64,000 nt of DNA. Source: Paraburkholderia caledonica NBRC 102488 (GTDB lineage: Bacteria; Pseudomonadota; Gammaproteobacteria; Burkholderiales; Burkholderiaceae). Each line of letters begins with the position of its first letter. Positions within the stretch are counted from its first letter, which is position 1. The notes beneath the pieces are model-generated. The model was not told where the DNA came from, did no database searches, and was given only the letters and a program-made list of their open reading frames with translations. This document shows, one piece after another, positions 1-9,617 of the stretch. The position numbers and the translations under genes are program-made. The DNA lies in assembly GCF_000685095.1 (NCBI RefSeq), contig NZ_BAYE01000013.1, forward strand, positions 124,001 to 188,000, read 5' to 3'.

Positions 1-767
1 ATTGCAAGTGAGTCGGACACGAGGCGGCTGTGTACCGTCAGATAGCCAGTCAACGTTATCGCGTCGGTGTAGCGCACGAAGTTTTGCAACGCCACGTGAT
101 AGTTGCTGGCGACTACCGGCTCGAAGATCAGCCCTTCCAGACTGCATGCGATATCGAACAGTTGCCGTATCGTCAGGGTCTGGCTCGGCATGGCGAGCGG
201 CCACGGCAGCATGTCCGCCAGCGAGACGCTGGCGCGCGCAGCGAGCGGATGGCTCTGCCGCATCAGCGCGTACACCGGTGCGCGCTGTGCGTAATGCACT
301 TGCACGTCCCGCTCCGGCACCATGTTGAAACATACCGCCACGTCGTGCGTGCCTTCGCGCACGCGCTGCGTCGCTATCGACGGCGCGGACACGTCGAGCT
401 GGAAATGCGCTCCGGGATGCATCTTCAGGAACTGTGCAAACACGAGCGGCAGGAAGTCCGGTGCAACGCCTTCCGAACTCGCAATGCGGATCGTCGCGCG
501 TTCACCGGCCGAAAGGCCGCGGATCTCCCCGGTAACACGCTCGTCCTCCAGCTGACTGCGGCGGGCGTGGTTGGCGAGGAGCCGCCCGGCATCGGTGAGT
601 ACCATGCCGCGCGGACGGCGCTCGAAGAGCGGGGTTCCCAGTTGCTCCTCGAGCCTCGCGATTTGCCGGCTCAAAGCCGAAACGGCCACGAAAAGCCGCT
701 CGGACGCCTTGCTGAGCGATCCACTGCGCGCGACTTCGAGGAAATAGCGCAAGGCTGTCTGGTCCAT
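1..767 (-). CDS. LysR-family transcriptional regulator (3' end outside window)
   Basis: The minus strand reads from an ATG at 767 into the window edge without a stop, giving about 255 residues of a protein usually near 300. The N-terminus has the typical LysR winged helix-turn-helix (about residues 18-37, SKASERLFVAVSALSRQIAR) followed by the start of the substrate-binding domain. It lies divergent from the M20 peptidase/MFS/serine hydrolase genes with a 176-base intergenic gap, so it is probably their regulator; that is inference. The effector is unknown. Confidence 0.9.
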   Translation of the reverse strand, partial: MDQTALRYFLEVARSGSLSKASERLFVAVSALSRQIARLEEQLGTPLFERRPRGMVLTDAGRLLANHARRSQLEDERVTGEIRGLSAGERATIRIASSEGVAPDFLPLVFAQFLKMHPGAHFQLDVSAPSIATQRVREGTHDVAVCFNMVPERDVQVHYAQRAPVYALMRQSHPLAARASVSLADMLPWPLAMPSQTLTIRQLFDIACSLEGLIFEPVVASNYHVALQNFVRYTDAITLTGYLTVHSRLVSDSLA

Positions 768-943
768 TGGATGCGTTAATCCCGGTGACGACCTTTGCCG
801 TTCCGGCAAAGGTGGGTGAGAAATATTGTAATTGTGCAGAAATATCGGCCACCACAGCATGGGTGTTGACCCGCTGCCGCACGCGCCGCGCACTCTGACG
901 CAGCGGCGCGACGCAGTTTCCAGCGCACCCGACGGAGACCGAG

Positions 944-2392
944 TTGACCCGACATACCGCCATTGAGCTAGCCGCCGGAGGCTACCGATCCGGCCAGTTT
1001 CTCGCCGACCTGCAACGCCGCGTCGCGCTGCGTACTGAAAGCCAGGAGCCGGAGCGCAACTCGCTTCTGCGCGCCTATCTCACCGACGAACTGACGCCGC
1101 GCCTTGAAGCATGGGGCTTCGTGTGCCGCATCGCGGAGAATCCGCACGAAGGCGCGGGCCCGTTTCTGATCGCGCATCGTCATGAAGGCGACGATCTGCC
1201 AACCGTGCTCAGCTACGGTCACGGCGACGTGGTGCGCGGCTACGACGCGCAATGGGCCGAGGGCCGCTCGCCGTGGCAGGTGAGCGTTGACGGCGAGCGC
1301 TGGTATGGCCGCGGCACCGCCGACAACAAAGGCCAGCACAGCATCAACCTGGCCGCGCTGAAAGCCGTGATGGATGCGCGCGGCGGCAAGCTCGGCTTCA
1401 ACCTGAAGCTGTTGTTCGAAACTGGCGAAGAGGTCGGGTCGCCCGGTTTGCACGCACTCTGCACCAGCTTGCGCGACGAGCTTGCCGCCGATGTATTGAT
1501 CGCCTCCGACGGGCCGCGTCTCGCCGCCAGCCGCCCGACGCTCTTTCTCGGCTCGCGCGGCGTAATCAATTTCCGGCTCGATGTGAACCTGCGCGACGGC
1601 GCGCATCACTCGGGTAACTGGGGCGGCTTGCTGCGCAATCCAGGCATCGTGCTCGCCAACGCCATTGCTTCGATGGTCGATGCCAACGGCCGGATCGCGA
1701 TCGAAGGGCTTCGTCCGCCGCCGGTGCCGGACGCGGTGCGCCGCGCGCTGGCCGACATCACCGTGGGCGGCAACCCCGGCGAGCCGGCAGTCGATACCGA
1801 GTACGGCGAGCCGGGCCTGACGCCCGCCGAGCGCGTGTTCGGCTGGAACAATCTGGAAGTGCTCGCGTTTCGCACCGGCAACCCCGAAAAGCCCGTGAAT
1901 GCCATTCCGCCGTTCGCGTTTGCGCACATGCAGCTGCGCTTCGTGGTGGGCACCGACTGGTCCGATATCGCCGGCATTGTGCGCCGCCATCTCGACGCGC
2001 ATGGTTTCCAGATGGTCGAAGTGAGCGTCGAGCGCGGCGCGCCCGCGACGCGCGTCGATCCGGAGAACCCCTGGGTACGGTGGGCGTTGCGCTCGCTTAC
2101 GCAAACCACCGGCGCGCAGCCGGTGCTGCTGCCGAACCTCGGCGGAACGCTGCCGAACGATGTGTTCGCCGACGTGCTCGGCATGCCCACGCTGTGGGTG
2201 CCGCATTCGTACCCCGGCTGTTCGCAGCACGCGCCGGACGAGCATCTGCTCGCGCCGGTAGTCGAAGAAGGTCTGCGCATCATGGCAGGCCTCTTCTGGG
2301 ATCTCGGTACGCGCGAGGGCGACGCCCCCGACGCGAATCCGGCCGCCAATCTGCCCCGTCAACCGTATCGAGGACAGCGCAATGAGTACTGA
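944..2392 (+). CDS. M20-family metallopeptidase (ArgE/DapE/carboxypeptidase type)
   Basis: 482 residues, the usual size for M20 amidohydrolases, which cleave peptide or N-acyl amide bonds with a binuclear metal centre. Visible metal and catalytic motifs are YGHGDVV (H93, D95), GRGTADNKG (D127) and the ETGEEVGSPG acidic pair (E162/E163). The central insertion matches the lid/dimerisation domain. I chose the TTG start at 944 because a GGAG lies about 8 bases upstream and no good ATG is available. The stop overlaps the next gene by 11 bases, so the two are translationally coupled. The exact substrate cannot be read from sequence. Confidence 0.9.
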   Translation: MTRHTAIELAAGGYRSGQFLADLQRRVALRTESQEPERNSLLRAYLTDELTPRLEAWGFVCRIAENPHEGAGPFLIAHRHEGDDLPTVLSYGHGDVVRGYDAQWAEGRSPWQVSVDGERWYGRGTADNKGQHSINLAALKAVMDARGGKLGFNLKLLFETGEEVGSPGLHALCTSLRDELAADVLIASDGPRLAASRPTLFLGSRGVINFRLDVNLRDGAHHSGNWGGLLRNPGIVLANAIASMVDANGRIAIEGLRPPPVPDAVRRALADITVGGNPGEPAVDTEYGEPGLTPAERVFGWNNLEVLAFRTGNPEKPVNAIPPFAFAHMQLRFVVGTDWSDIAGIVRRHLDAHGFQMVEVSVERGAPATRVDPENPWVRWALRSLTQTTGAQPVLLPNLGGTLPNDVFADVLGMPTLWVPHSYPGCSQHAPDEHLLAPVVEEGLRIMAGLFWDLGTREGDAPDANPAANLPRQPYRGQRNEY

Positions 2393-3671
2393 CACCGCCG
2401 CCATGCAAGAATCGCTCGACGCCGCGCAGTCGCACAACATTACGCGCCTGATCGTGGCGACATCGATAGGGAACGCGCTCGAGTTCTACGATCTCGTCGT
2501 GTACGGCTACTTCGCCTCCACGCTGTCGCGGCTGTTTTTTCCGACGCACGACCGGACCGTTTCGCTGTTACTTACGCTCGGCACGTTCGCGCTGTCGTAT
2601 CTCGCGCGTCCGGTCGGCGCGCTGGTTCTCGGTTCATATAGCGACAGACACGGCAGAAAAGCCTCGCTCACACTCTCGATTGGGTTGATGACGCTCGGCA
2701 CAGGACTCGTCGCCGTCATGCCTCCGTATGCGACGATCGGCATCGCCGCGCCGATCCTGATCTTCCTGTCGCGCCTGTTGCAGGGCTTTTCCGCTGGCGG
2801 CGAATTCGGCAGTTCGACGGCGTTTCTCGTTGAACATGCGCCGGCGCGCAGCGGCTTCATGTCGAGCTGGCAGTTCTCGAGCCAAGGCGCGAGCACCTTG
2901 CTCGCCTCGTTGTTCGGCGCCTTGCTGACCGGTCTGCTGACGCCGCCGCAACTGGAAGGGTGGGGCTGGCGTATCCCATTCCTGTTCGGCATGCTGATCG
3001 GCCCCATCGGCCTTTACATTCGCCGGCGCATGGACGAAACACCGGAATTCGCTCGCGCCGAAAAGCTCGCGTCGCCGGTGCGCACGGTGCTTGCGACACA
3101 GAAGGAACTGGTGCTCGTTTCGATCGGTTCGCTCGTGCTCACCACGACCGCGAACTACATGCTGCTGTATATGCCGACTTACGCGACGCATCAGCTCAAG
3201 CTCTCGCCGTCGTCGGGATTCATTGCGACGCTCGTGGCGGGTTTCATCGTGATGGCGCTGGTGCCGCTGGTGGGACATCTGTCGGACAAGTTCGGGCGCA
3301 TACGCATCATGCTGCCGGTCGGTGTGCTGTTTCTGTTGACGGTGTATCCGGCCTTCATGCTGATGAACGCCTATCCGTCGTTGCCCATGCTGCTTGCCTG
3401 TGTGATCTGGGTCGCGCTGCTGAAAGCAACGTACTTCGCGCCGATTCCCGCGTTGATGGCCGATCTTTTCCCTGTTGAAACGCGCACAACCGGCATGGCG
3501 TTCGCCTACAACATCGGCACGACGATTTTCGGCGGCTTCACGCCGGTGGTGGTCGCGGCGCTGATCGCTTTCACACATAACAATCTGGCGCCCGGTTTGT
3601 ACCTGATGATCGCCGCCGTAATCAGCCTCTTCACGCTGATGTGGGCGCGCCGCCGTCTGCATGTGCGGTGA
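2382..3671 (+). CDS. MFS transporter, metabolite:H+ symporter (MHS) type
   Basis: 429-residue inner-membrane carrier with about 12 hydrophobic segments. The loop 2-3 motif SYSDRHGRKAS (about residues 85-95) and the ARPVGALVLG helix are typical of the MHS branch, whose known members take up citrate, alpha-ketoglutarate, proline/betaine or dicarboxylates. It overlaps the M20 peptidase by 11 bases and is followed 74 bases later by a serine hydrolase, so it most likely imports the amide or ester that these enzymes hydrolyse, or their product. Substrate is inference. Confidence 0.9.
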   Translation: MSTDTAAMQESLDAAQSHNITRLIVATSIGNALEFYDLVVYGYFASTLSRLFFPTHDRTVSLLLTLGTFALSYLARPVGALVLGSYSDRHGRKASLTLSIGLMTLGTGLVAVMPPYATIGIAAPILIFLSRLLQGFSAGGEFGSSTAFLVEHAPARSGFMSSWQFSSQGASTLLASLFGALLTGLLTPPQLEGWGWRIPFLFGMLIGPIGLYIRRRMDETPEFARAEKLASPVRTVLATQKELVLVSIGSLVLTTTANYMLLYMPTYATHQLKLSPSSGFIATLVAGFIVMALVPLVGHLSDKFGRIRIMLPVGVLFLLTVYPAFMLMNAYPSLPMLLACVIWVALLKATYFAPIPALMADLFPVETRTTGMAFAYNIGTTIFGGFTPVVVAALIAFTHNNLAPGLYLMIAAVISLFTLMWARRRLHVR

Positions 3672-3745
3672 GGAGGCAGGGTTCATCGCGGCTCATCACC
3701 TTTGCACGCACAACGACTTTCCAGAAAAGCTCACAGGAAATACGC

Positions 3746-4798
3746 ATGAACGAAGCATTGCAGCAGGCCATCCAGTTTTCCATCGAGCATGAATCGACGT
3801 GGGATCGCCAGGTCGATGCCAACTGGGGCGTGCATGTGAAAGACCCGGCGCCGTGGAACCGGCTGCTTGGGCCAGTGCACGACCGGGGGCCGGTCTCGGG
3901 CGCAATCGCGCTCGACGGAAGCAAGCTCGCGACTTGGGGCGAGCCGGACCGCGCGGACCTTACGTTCAGCATTGCAAAGACGTATCTCGCGCTGCTCGCG
4001 GGCTTGGCCCACGACCGCGGCCTGCTGTCCAGTCTCGATGAGCCCGTGCGCGTGAGCGTGCCGGGGATCGGCTTCGACGACGATCACAACGCAAGCATCA
4101 CGTGGGCGCAATTGCTGCAACAGACGAGCGAATGGCAGGGCACCTGCTTCGGTTTGCCCGATCAGGCGGATCACTATCGCGCGGTCACGTTCGGTGAGCC
4201 GCCGAACGGCAAGAAGGGCGATCTGCGTCCGCTACAGCAGCCGGGCACGTATTGGGAGTACAACGACGTGCGCATCAACCAGCTTTCGCTTGCGCTGCTG
4301 CATCTGTTCGGCGAGCCGCTGCCGGACGTGTTCCGCGAGGCGATTGCGCGGCCTTCGGGAGCAAGCGACGCATGGGATTGGGTCGGCTACGACCACGCGT
4401 GGGTGGAGGTGGGTGGGCGCCGCATGCAGTCGGTGCCGGGCGGCACGCACTGGGGCGGCGGCATGTCGATCAGCGCGAACGATCAGTTGAAGATCGCGCA
4501 GATGCTCCTCGACGAAGGCGTCGCATCCGGGCGCCGTGTGCTGTCGAAGGAGTGGATCGAGCGTATGCAAACGCCTTGCGCGATCGCGCCGTTCTACGGC
4601 TATCTCGTCTGGCTCAACACCGGGCAGAAGATGTTCCCGAGCGTGCCGGCATCGAGCTACTTCGGCGTGGGTGCGGGTAGTTCGTTCATGTGGATCGAGC
4701 CGACCCGGAGGCTCGCCGTCATAGTGCGCTGGCTCGATCCCGAGCATGCGGACCAGTTCTTTGGTCTCGTGTTCGATGCAGTCGCGCAGTTGCGGTGA
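3746..4798 (+). CDS. Serine hydrolase of the class C beta-lactamase/esterase family
   Basis: 350 residues starting at ATG 3746, preceded by an AGGAAA ribosome site; an earlier in-frame start at 3641 would lie inside the previous gene. The family signature SxxK is present (S75-I-A-K78), with the second motif Tyr at EYND (Y172). There is no signal peptide, so a cytoplasmic amidase/esterase role is more likely than antibiotic resistance. It sits in the same direction as the M20 peptidase and MFS gene. Family members include EstB-like esterases and D-amino acid amidases; I cannot choose between them. Confidence 0.85.
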   Translation: MNEALQQAIQFSIEHESTWDRQVDANWGVHVKDPAPWNRLLGPVHDRGPVSGAIALDGSKLATWGEPDRADLTFSIAKTYLALLAGLAHDRGLLSSLDEPVRVSVPGIGFDDDHNASITWAQLLQQTSEWQGTCFGLPDQADHYRAVTFGEPPNGKKGDLRPLQQPGTYWEYNDVRINQLSLALLHLFGEPLPDVFREAIARPSGASDAWDWVGYDHAWVEVGGRRMQSVPGGTHWGGGMSISANDQLKIAQMLLDEGVASGRRVLSKEWIERMQTPCAIAPFYGYLVWLNTGQKMFPSVPASSYFGVGAGSSFMWIEPTRRLAVIVRWLDPEHADQFFGLVFDAVAQLR

Positions 4799-4880
4799 CG
4801 GCCACTCGGGTAAGCACGGCAAACGCTTTTCGACAAGTTCACCGAAAGCATGATCAAACCAATGCACAGCCAATGCTGTT

Positions 4881-5558
4881 TCATCCCGAGGAATCCGCCG
4901 CGCCGCTTATCTTGCTGGACGCGCGCGACTGCACGCTCGACAGATGTTCGCGCATGCATCGCGCCGCCGTTTCACCGTCACGGGCTTTCATCGCGTTGAC
5001 GATTGCCTGATGCTGCTGGGCAAAATAGTGCCGCGTCTCCTGGCTGACGGTTTTCTTTCGAACCTCCGGCTTGACGCGCATGCCGTTGATCACTTCCATG
5101 AGGGCAATGAGCGCCGGATTGCGGGTGGCCTGGCTGATCAATAAGTGAAAGCGGTGATCCCATTGCTGCCACTCCTCGTCGCTGTTCGCGGCGGCGTTTT
5201 TACGCGCGCACTTCTCCAGTTCCAGCAGATCGTCCCAACTGGCCTTCGTCGCGGCGAGTTCCGCCAGCGCGGGCTCGAAAAGTAGCCTCATCTCTGCGAT
5301 ATCCGCTGGACTCGTGCCCGCGCGCAAGCCGCGCAGCGTGGGACCGAACTTGAGCGGCCGCGCTCCCAGATAGGTACCGCGCCCAACCCCGCGCCATACT
5401 CGTCCCGACGCCTCCAGCGAGGCGAGCACCGAGCGCAATTCCCTTCGACTGACGCCAAGCTCCTCAGCCAGCTTCCTTTCGGGCGGTAACGCGTCGCCGT
5501 CTTTGAGCTGGTGACTGGCGATGTAGCCGAGCAGGCCGTTCAATGCGGTCTCTTCCAT
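4881..5558 (-). CDS. GntR-family regulator, FadR (FCD) subfamily
   Basis: 225 residues if translated from ATG 5558 (MEETALNG), which has a GGAAA upstream. A start at 5591 would place the first codons inside a perfect inverted repeat (5571-5586) that looks like an operator, so I prefer 5558. The N-terminus carries the winged HTH (PPERKLAEELGVSRRELRSVL) and the rest is an all-helical FCD ligand domain with Asp/His positions for a metal or carboxylate ligand. It is divergent from the gamma-glutamyltransferase gene and probably represses it. Confidence 0.9.
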   Translation of the reverse strand: MEETALNGLLGYIASHQLKDGDALPPERKLAEELGVSRRELRSVLASLEASGRVWRGVGRGTYLGARPLKFGPTLRGLRAGTSPADIAEMRLLFEPALAELAATKASWDDLLELEKCARKNAAANSDEEWQQWDHRFHLLISQATRNPALIALMEVINGMRVKPEVRKKTVSQETRHYFAQQHQAIVNAMKARDGETAARCMREHLSSVQSRASSKISGAADSSG

Positions 5559-5570
5559 TCCATTTTCCGA

Positions 5571-5586
5571 ACCAATGAATATTGGT
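5571..5586. promoter_or_regulatory. Candidate GntR operator
   Basis: Perfect 6-bp inverted repeat ACCAAT-GAAT-ATTGGT directly upstream of the GntR start at 5558 and in the divergent gap before the gamma-glutamyltransferase gene. Size and symmetry suit a FadR-type dimer. A single ATTGGT half occurs again near 5737. Autoregulation is inference. Confidence 0.45.
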
Positions 5587-5780
5587 ATCAAAGATAACAG
5601 ATCGGCGGCGCACCGGCGCTGTGAAGTTCATACAATGCTTTTTTTGGCTGACACTCCCCAAATTTATATTCCAGGTTAGCATCGAGGAATCGATGACATC
5701 ATTCAATACTGACTGATCGAATCCGCACCTTTAATTATTGGTTCAGCGGCCCGTCGCAGCTATCACAAGAGGAGTAGGGC

Positions 5781-7565
5781 ATGTCGTTCACAACTCGTCC
5801 CGAACTGATTGGCACGTTCGGAATGGTGGCGTCGACGCATTGGCTCGCCAGCGCGTCCGCCATGGCCGCGCTGGAAAAAGGCGGCAATGCCTTCGACGCC
5901 GCTGCAGCCGCGGGGTTTGTACTCCAGATCGTCGAGCCGCACCTGAACGGTCCCGGCGGTGAACTGCCGGTGGTGTTCTACAGCGCCCGCGAAGACCGGG
6001 TTCGAGTGCTTTGCGGCCAGGGCGTGACGCCCGCAAGCATGACTATCGAGCGTATGCGCGAGTTGGGGCTGGAAGTGGTGCCGGGCACCGGACTTTTGCC
6101 GGCAGTGGTACCTGGGGCATTCGGCGCGTGGATGGCCATGCTGCGCGACTATGGCCAGTTGCCGCTCGAAGACGTGTTGAGCTATGCGATCGGCTATGCG
6201 GAGAACGGCTACCCGGTGCTGCCGCGCATGGCTTCGTCGATTCTCGCGATCAAGGATTTTTTCCTCACCGAATGGCCTACTTCGGCCGAACAATGGCTGC
6301 GAAATGGCGACGCGCCGACGCCGAATCACCTCTTCGCCAATCCGGCGATCGCCACCACCTACAAGCGCATTCTGCGAGAAGCGACTAGCCGCAGCGACCG
6401 CGCCGAGCAGTGCGAACGGGCTCGAGAAGTGTTCTATCGCGGGTTCGTGGCAGACGCCATCGACCAGTACTTTCGGTCCACAGCCGTTCTCGATACGTCC
6501 GGCCAGCGCAATCGCGGCTTGCTCTCGGCCGACGATCTCGCTCGCTGGGAGCCGTCCTATGAAGACTCAGTGTCCTACGACTACGGCGACCTTCGGCTCC
6601 ACAAGACGGGTCCGTGGGGGCAGGGGCCGATGTTCCTGCAGCAACTTGCGCTGCTCAAGGGTTTCGATCTCGCGGCGATGGATCCGCTGGGACCGGATTT
6701 CGTCCACACGGTTATCGAGTGCTCGAAGCTCGCGTTCGCCGACCGCGAGGTCTTCTACGGCGACCCGGCATTTGCCCATGTGCCGCTAGATGTGCTGCTC
6801 AGCGACGCCTATAACGACGAACGTCGCAGGCTCATCGACCCGCAGCGTGCGTCGCTCGAATTTTGTCCGGGAACGCTGGGCGACAGCGGGCGCCGCGCCG
6901 CGCGCATCATGGCGCTCGCCGGAAAGGAACAGTTTGGTGGCTTCGGGCAGGGAGAGCCGACCTTCGCGCCGTTGCCTGAACTGCGGGGCGACACCGTGCA
7001 CCTCGATATCGTCGACCGGTGGGGCAACATGGTGTCTGCTACGCCGTCGGGCGGCTGGTTGCAGGCGTCGCCAGCGGTGCCCGGACTCGGTTTCAACGTC
7101 ACCACGCGCGCGCAGATGTTCTGGATGGAAGAGGGCCTGCCATCATCACTGGGTCCTGGGCGACGTCCTCGCACAACGCTGTCGCCCACGCTCGTTACCC
7201 GCGCGGGCAAGCCCTACGCGGCCTTCGGCACGCCCGGCGGCGACCAGCAGGATCAGTGGTCGCTCCAGCTATTCCTGAAACATGTGCACGCCGGCATGAA
7301 CTTCCAGGCCGCCGCCGATTCGCCGTCGTTCCAGACCGCTCACTTCCCCGGCTCGTTTTACCCGCGCGCGATGCAGTTGGGCAAGATGTCTGCCGAAGCC
7401 CGTTTTCCGGAAAGTACGCTCGCCGAATTGCGCGCGCGTGGACACGATCTGACCGTGGCGGAGCCTTGGGCATTGGGGCGGGTCTGCGCGGTCGGCATCA
7501 GAAATGGCCTGATGCGCGGCGCGGCGACGCCTCGCCAGATGCAGGCATATGCGATCGGGCGATGA
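5781..7565 (+). CDS. Gamma-glutamyltransferase (gamma-glutamyltranspeptidase) family protein
   Basis: 594 residues, Ntn-hydrolase family. These enzymes self-cleave before a Thr that then acts as nucleophile on gamma-glutamyl amides. The autoprocessing region is LRGDTVHLDIVD, with T405 as candidate nucleophile, and the oxyanion/substrate segment HLNGPGGEL (54-62) matches the family. No obvious signal peptide is seen, unlike classic periplasmic GGT, so it may act in the cytoplasm on an imported substrate. A clear GAGGAG lies just ahead of the ATG. It leads a probable operon with two MFS carriers, a GAF protein and an FAD oxidase. Other members of this family cleave N-acyl or cephalosporin-type amides, so gamma-glutamyl specificity is not proven. 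Confidence 0.88.
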   Translation: MSFTTRPELIGTFGMVASTHWLASASAMAALEKGGNAFDAAAAAGFVLQIVEPHLNGPGGELPVVFYSAREDRVRVLCGQGVTPASMTIERMRELGLEVVPGTGLLPAVVPGAFGAWMAMLRDYGQLPLEDVLSYAIGYAENGYPVLPRMASSILAIKDFFLTEWPTSAEQWLRNGDAPTPNHLFANPAIATTYKRILREATSRSDRAEQCERAREVFYRGFVADAIDQYFRSTAVLDTSGQRNRGLLSADDLARWEPSYEDSVSYDYGDLRLHKTGPWGQGPMFLQQLALLKGFDLAAMDPLGPDFVHTVIECSKLAFADREVFYGDPAFAHVPLDVLLSDAYNDERRRLIDPQRASLEFCPGTLGDSGRRAARIMALAGKEQFGGFGQGEPTFAPLPELRGDTVHLDIVDRWGNMVSATPSGGWLQASPAVPGLGFNVTTRAQMFWMEEGLPSSLGPGRRPRTTLSPTLVTRAGKPYAAFGTPGGDQQDQWSLQLFLKHVHAGMNFQAAADSPSFQTAHFPGSFYPRAMQLGKMSAEARFPESTLAELRARGHDLTVAEPWALGRVCAVGIRNGLMRGAATPRQMQAYAIGR

Positions 7566-7614
7566 ACTTCGAGCCTGCGATCAACGCGCTCATTCCTTCA
7601 TGGAGAAACTTGCC

Positions 7615-9027
7615 ATGTCTGCTGTAGCTGCTCGTCTTGAACGGCTCCCGTTATCGGGATTTCATCGCAAACTTCTGCTGATCGGCGGGCTGGGGTACCT
7701 GTTCGACGGGCTCGATTCGTCGTCGCTTGCGTTCCTGTTACCGGTCGTCAGCAAGCTGTGGCATTTGACGAGCGCCGAGACTGGCCTCGTTGCCAGCAGT
7801 ACCTATATCGGGTATTTTTTCGGCGCTTTCCTGTCGGGGGTATTCGCCGATCTCATCGGCCGCCGCCGCATCATGATGTCGGCGCTGGCGATCTACTGTG
7901 TCGCGTCGCTCGCGAGTGCGGCGGCGACCGACTGGCACACGTTCTTCGCATTACGCATCGTCGCGGGTTTTGGCTCCGGCGCGGAGACAGTGGTGATCGC
8001 GCCATTCCTCGCCGAATTCGTGCCGCGGCGCTACAGGGGAATGTTTTGCGGCGCACTGGTCGGCTTCATGTCGTTCGGCTATCTGAGCTCGTCGATTCTC
8101 GGCTTCGTCGTGGTCAGAAACTTTGCCGATGGCTGGCGGTATCTCGCCGTGGTCACGTCGTTGCCGGTCGTCATGCTCCTCTGGTGGCGAAGGACGCTGC
8201 CGGAGTCGCCGCGATGGCTCGAAAGCCAGGGCCGGACGGAAGAAGCGAATCGCATCGTTAGCACGATCGAATCATGGTTTACCGGCCGAGGTATTCATCT
8301 TGCGCCGGTCGCTTCCGTCCGCATGACGCCGGCGTCGGCACCGGCCAAGGGTCGCGCATTGCAGAACGTGTTGACGTTGTGGTCGCCGCGGCTCGCGCGC
8401 ACCACGGCGGTGAGCTGGCTCATGTGGTTCTCGGTCGCGTTCGCGTACTACTCGTTCTTCTCGTGGATTCCGAGTCTGCTCCTCAAGGAGGGGCTCACCA
8501 TGACCAAGAGCTTCGGTTATTCCATCGCGATCTATGGGGCGCAGATCCCCGGTTATTTCTCGGCCGCATGGCTCAATGAACGCATCGGACGCAAAGCGGT
8601 AGTCGCGTCGTACATGCTGTTGGGCGGCGTCGCGGCGATCGCGCTTGCGTTCTCTCACACGGGAATCGGCATCATGCTTGCGGGCATCTGCCTGTCGTTC
8701 TTCATGAACGGCGCGTTCGCGGGCGTCTATGCGTACACCCCGGAAGTGTTTCCCACTGCAGTTCGCACGACGGGTACGGGATCGTCGTCATCGTTTGGCC
8801 GCATCGGCTCGGTGAGCGCGCCGATTCTGGTCGGCCTCGTCTATCCCGCGTTCGGATTTCTGGGCGTATTCGCGATGACCACGACAGTTCTGCTCGTCGG
8901 GGCATGCGTGGTTTTCTGCCTGGGTATCGAGACCCGCAACCGCTCGCTCGAAGATATCGAGGCCGAGGAGCTCGGGCGTGCACAGGACCTTCGAGGTCCG
9001 CTCAGTTCCACGGAATTAGGCGGCTGA
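7615..9027 (+). CDS. MFS transporter (AAHS/sugar-porter-like)
   Basis: 470 residues from ATG 7615, with GGAGA 8 bases upstream; an alternative ATG at 7600 would overlap that site. Twelve predicted membrane segments, with the loop 2-3 signature GVFADLIGRRRIM and the FDGLDSSSLAF first helix common to aromatic-acid and organic-acid H+ symporters. It follows the gamma-glutamyltransferase gene by 49 bases and is therefore a likely importer for that pathway. Confidence 0.88.
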   Translation: MSAVAARLERLPLSGFHRKLLLIGGLGYLFDGLDSSSLAFLLPVVSKLWHLTSAETGLVASSTYIGYFFGAFLSGVFADLIGRRRIMMSALAIYCVASLASAAATDWHTFFALRIVAGFGSGAETVVIAPFLAEFVPRRYRGMFCGALVGFMSFGYLSSSILGFVVVRNFADGWRYLAVVTSLPVVMLLWWRRTLPESPRWLESQGRTEEANRIVSTIESWFTGRGIHLAPVASVRMTPASAPAKGRALQNVLTLWSPRLARTTAVSWLMWFSVAFAYYSFFSWIPSLLLKEGLTMTKSFGYSIAIYGAQIPGYFSAAWLNERIGRKAVVASYMLLGGVAAIALAFSHTGIGIMLAGICLSFFMNGAFAGVYAYTPEVFPTAVRTTGTGSSSSFGRIGSVSAPILVGLVYPAFGFLGVFAMTTTVLLVGACVVFCLGIETRNRSLEDIEAEELGRAQDLRGPLSSTELGG

Positions 9028-9061
9028 ACGCCGCGATGTGCCAACTCTTCGTTTATAGACC

Positions 9062-9616
9062 ATGCAAGCCAACAGGATCGTGACTACGCCGCCCGTGCCG
9101 CAAATGCTGGACACTTCCCATCTGGAACATCTCGCGAGGGCCATGCGGCTCAACGGTCAGCCGGCGGCGCTTTTCCGTGCGGTTCATGAGGTGGCGGCAA
9201 GCGTAATCGGCTTCCGCCTGCTCACGATCATGTCTTATAACGCCGGGCGCGAGGATGTCGAGCGCGTTTATACGAACATGCCAGACGTGTATCCAGTGGG
9301 CGGGCGCAAGAAAAAACGCGGGACCGCGTGGGCCAGACAGGTTCTGCACGACCTTGAGCCATTTCGCGCGGAAACGCCGCAAGGCATTCTCGAAGCGTTC
9401 GACGACCACACGGTGATGACCGGCATGGGCCTCGGGTCGATACTGAACATTCCGATCGCGTACAACGGCGTGTGCATCGGCACAATGAATCTGACACACC
9501 GGGAAGGGTGGTACACCGAGCGGCACGAAGCGCTCGGCTTGCTTATCGGTTCGTTCCTCGCACCCGCTCTGATCGCGGGCAATACGGTATCCGCCGGCAG
9601 TTCGGGTTCTCTCTGA
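9062..9616 (+). CDS. GAF-domain protein
   Basis: 184 residues, almost all one GAF-like domain (about 20-170). It includes a short cis-acting region RGTAWARQVL and the conserved strand GSILNIPIAYNGVCIGTMNL that lines ligand pockets in this fold. No output domain is attached. It sits 34 bases after one MFS gene and 1 base before another, so it is co-transcribed with transporters rather than with a kinase. Stand-alone GAF proteins of this type sit in several catabolic operons with unknown function. A ligand sensor or small-molecule binding protein is possible. Confidence 0.75.
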   Translation: MQANRIVTTPPVPQMLDTSHLEHLARAMRLNGQPAALFRAVHEVAASVIGFRLLTIMSYNAGREDVERVYTNMPDVYPVGGRKKKRGTAWARQVLHDLEPFRAETPQGILEAFDDHTVMTGMGLGSILNIPIAYNGVCIGTMNLTHREGWYTERHEALGLLIGSFLAPALIAGNTVSAGSSGSL

Positions 9617-9617
9617 C

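Noticed and set aside
30..779. Long open frame on the plus strand
   Set aside because: Lies antisense to the LysR gene, is Arg/His-rich and has no family features. Typical GC-rich shadow.
968..2440. 490-codon antisense frame across the M20 peptidase
   Set aside because: His/Arg/Ala-rich composition and complete overlap with a gene carrying clear catalytic motifs.
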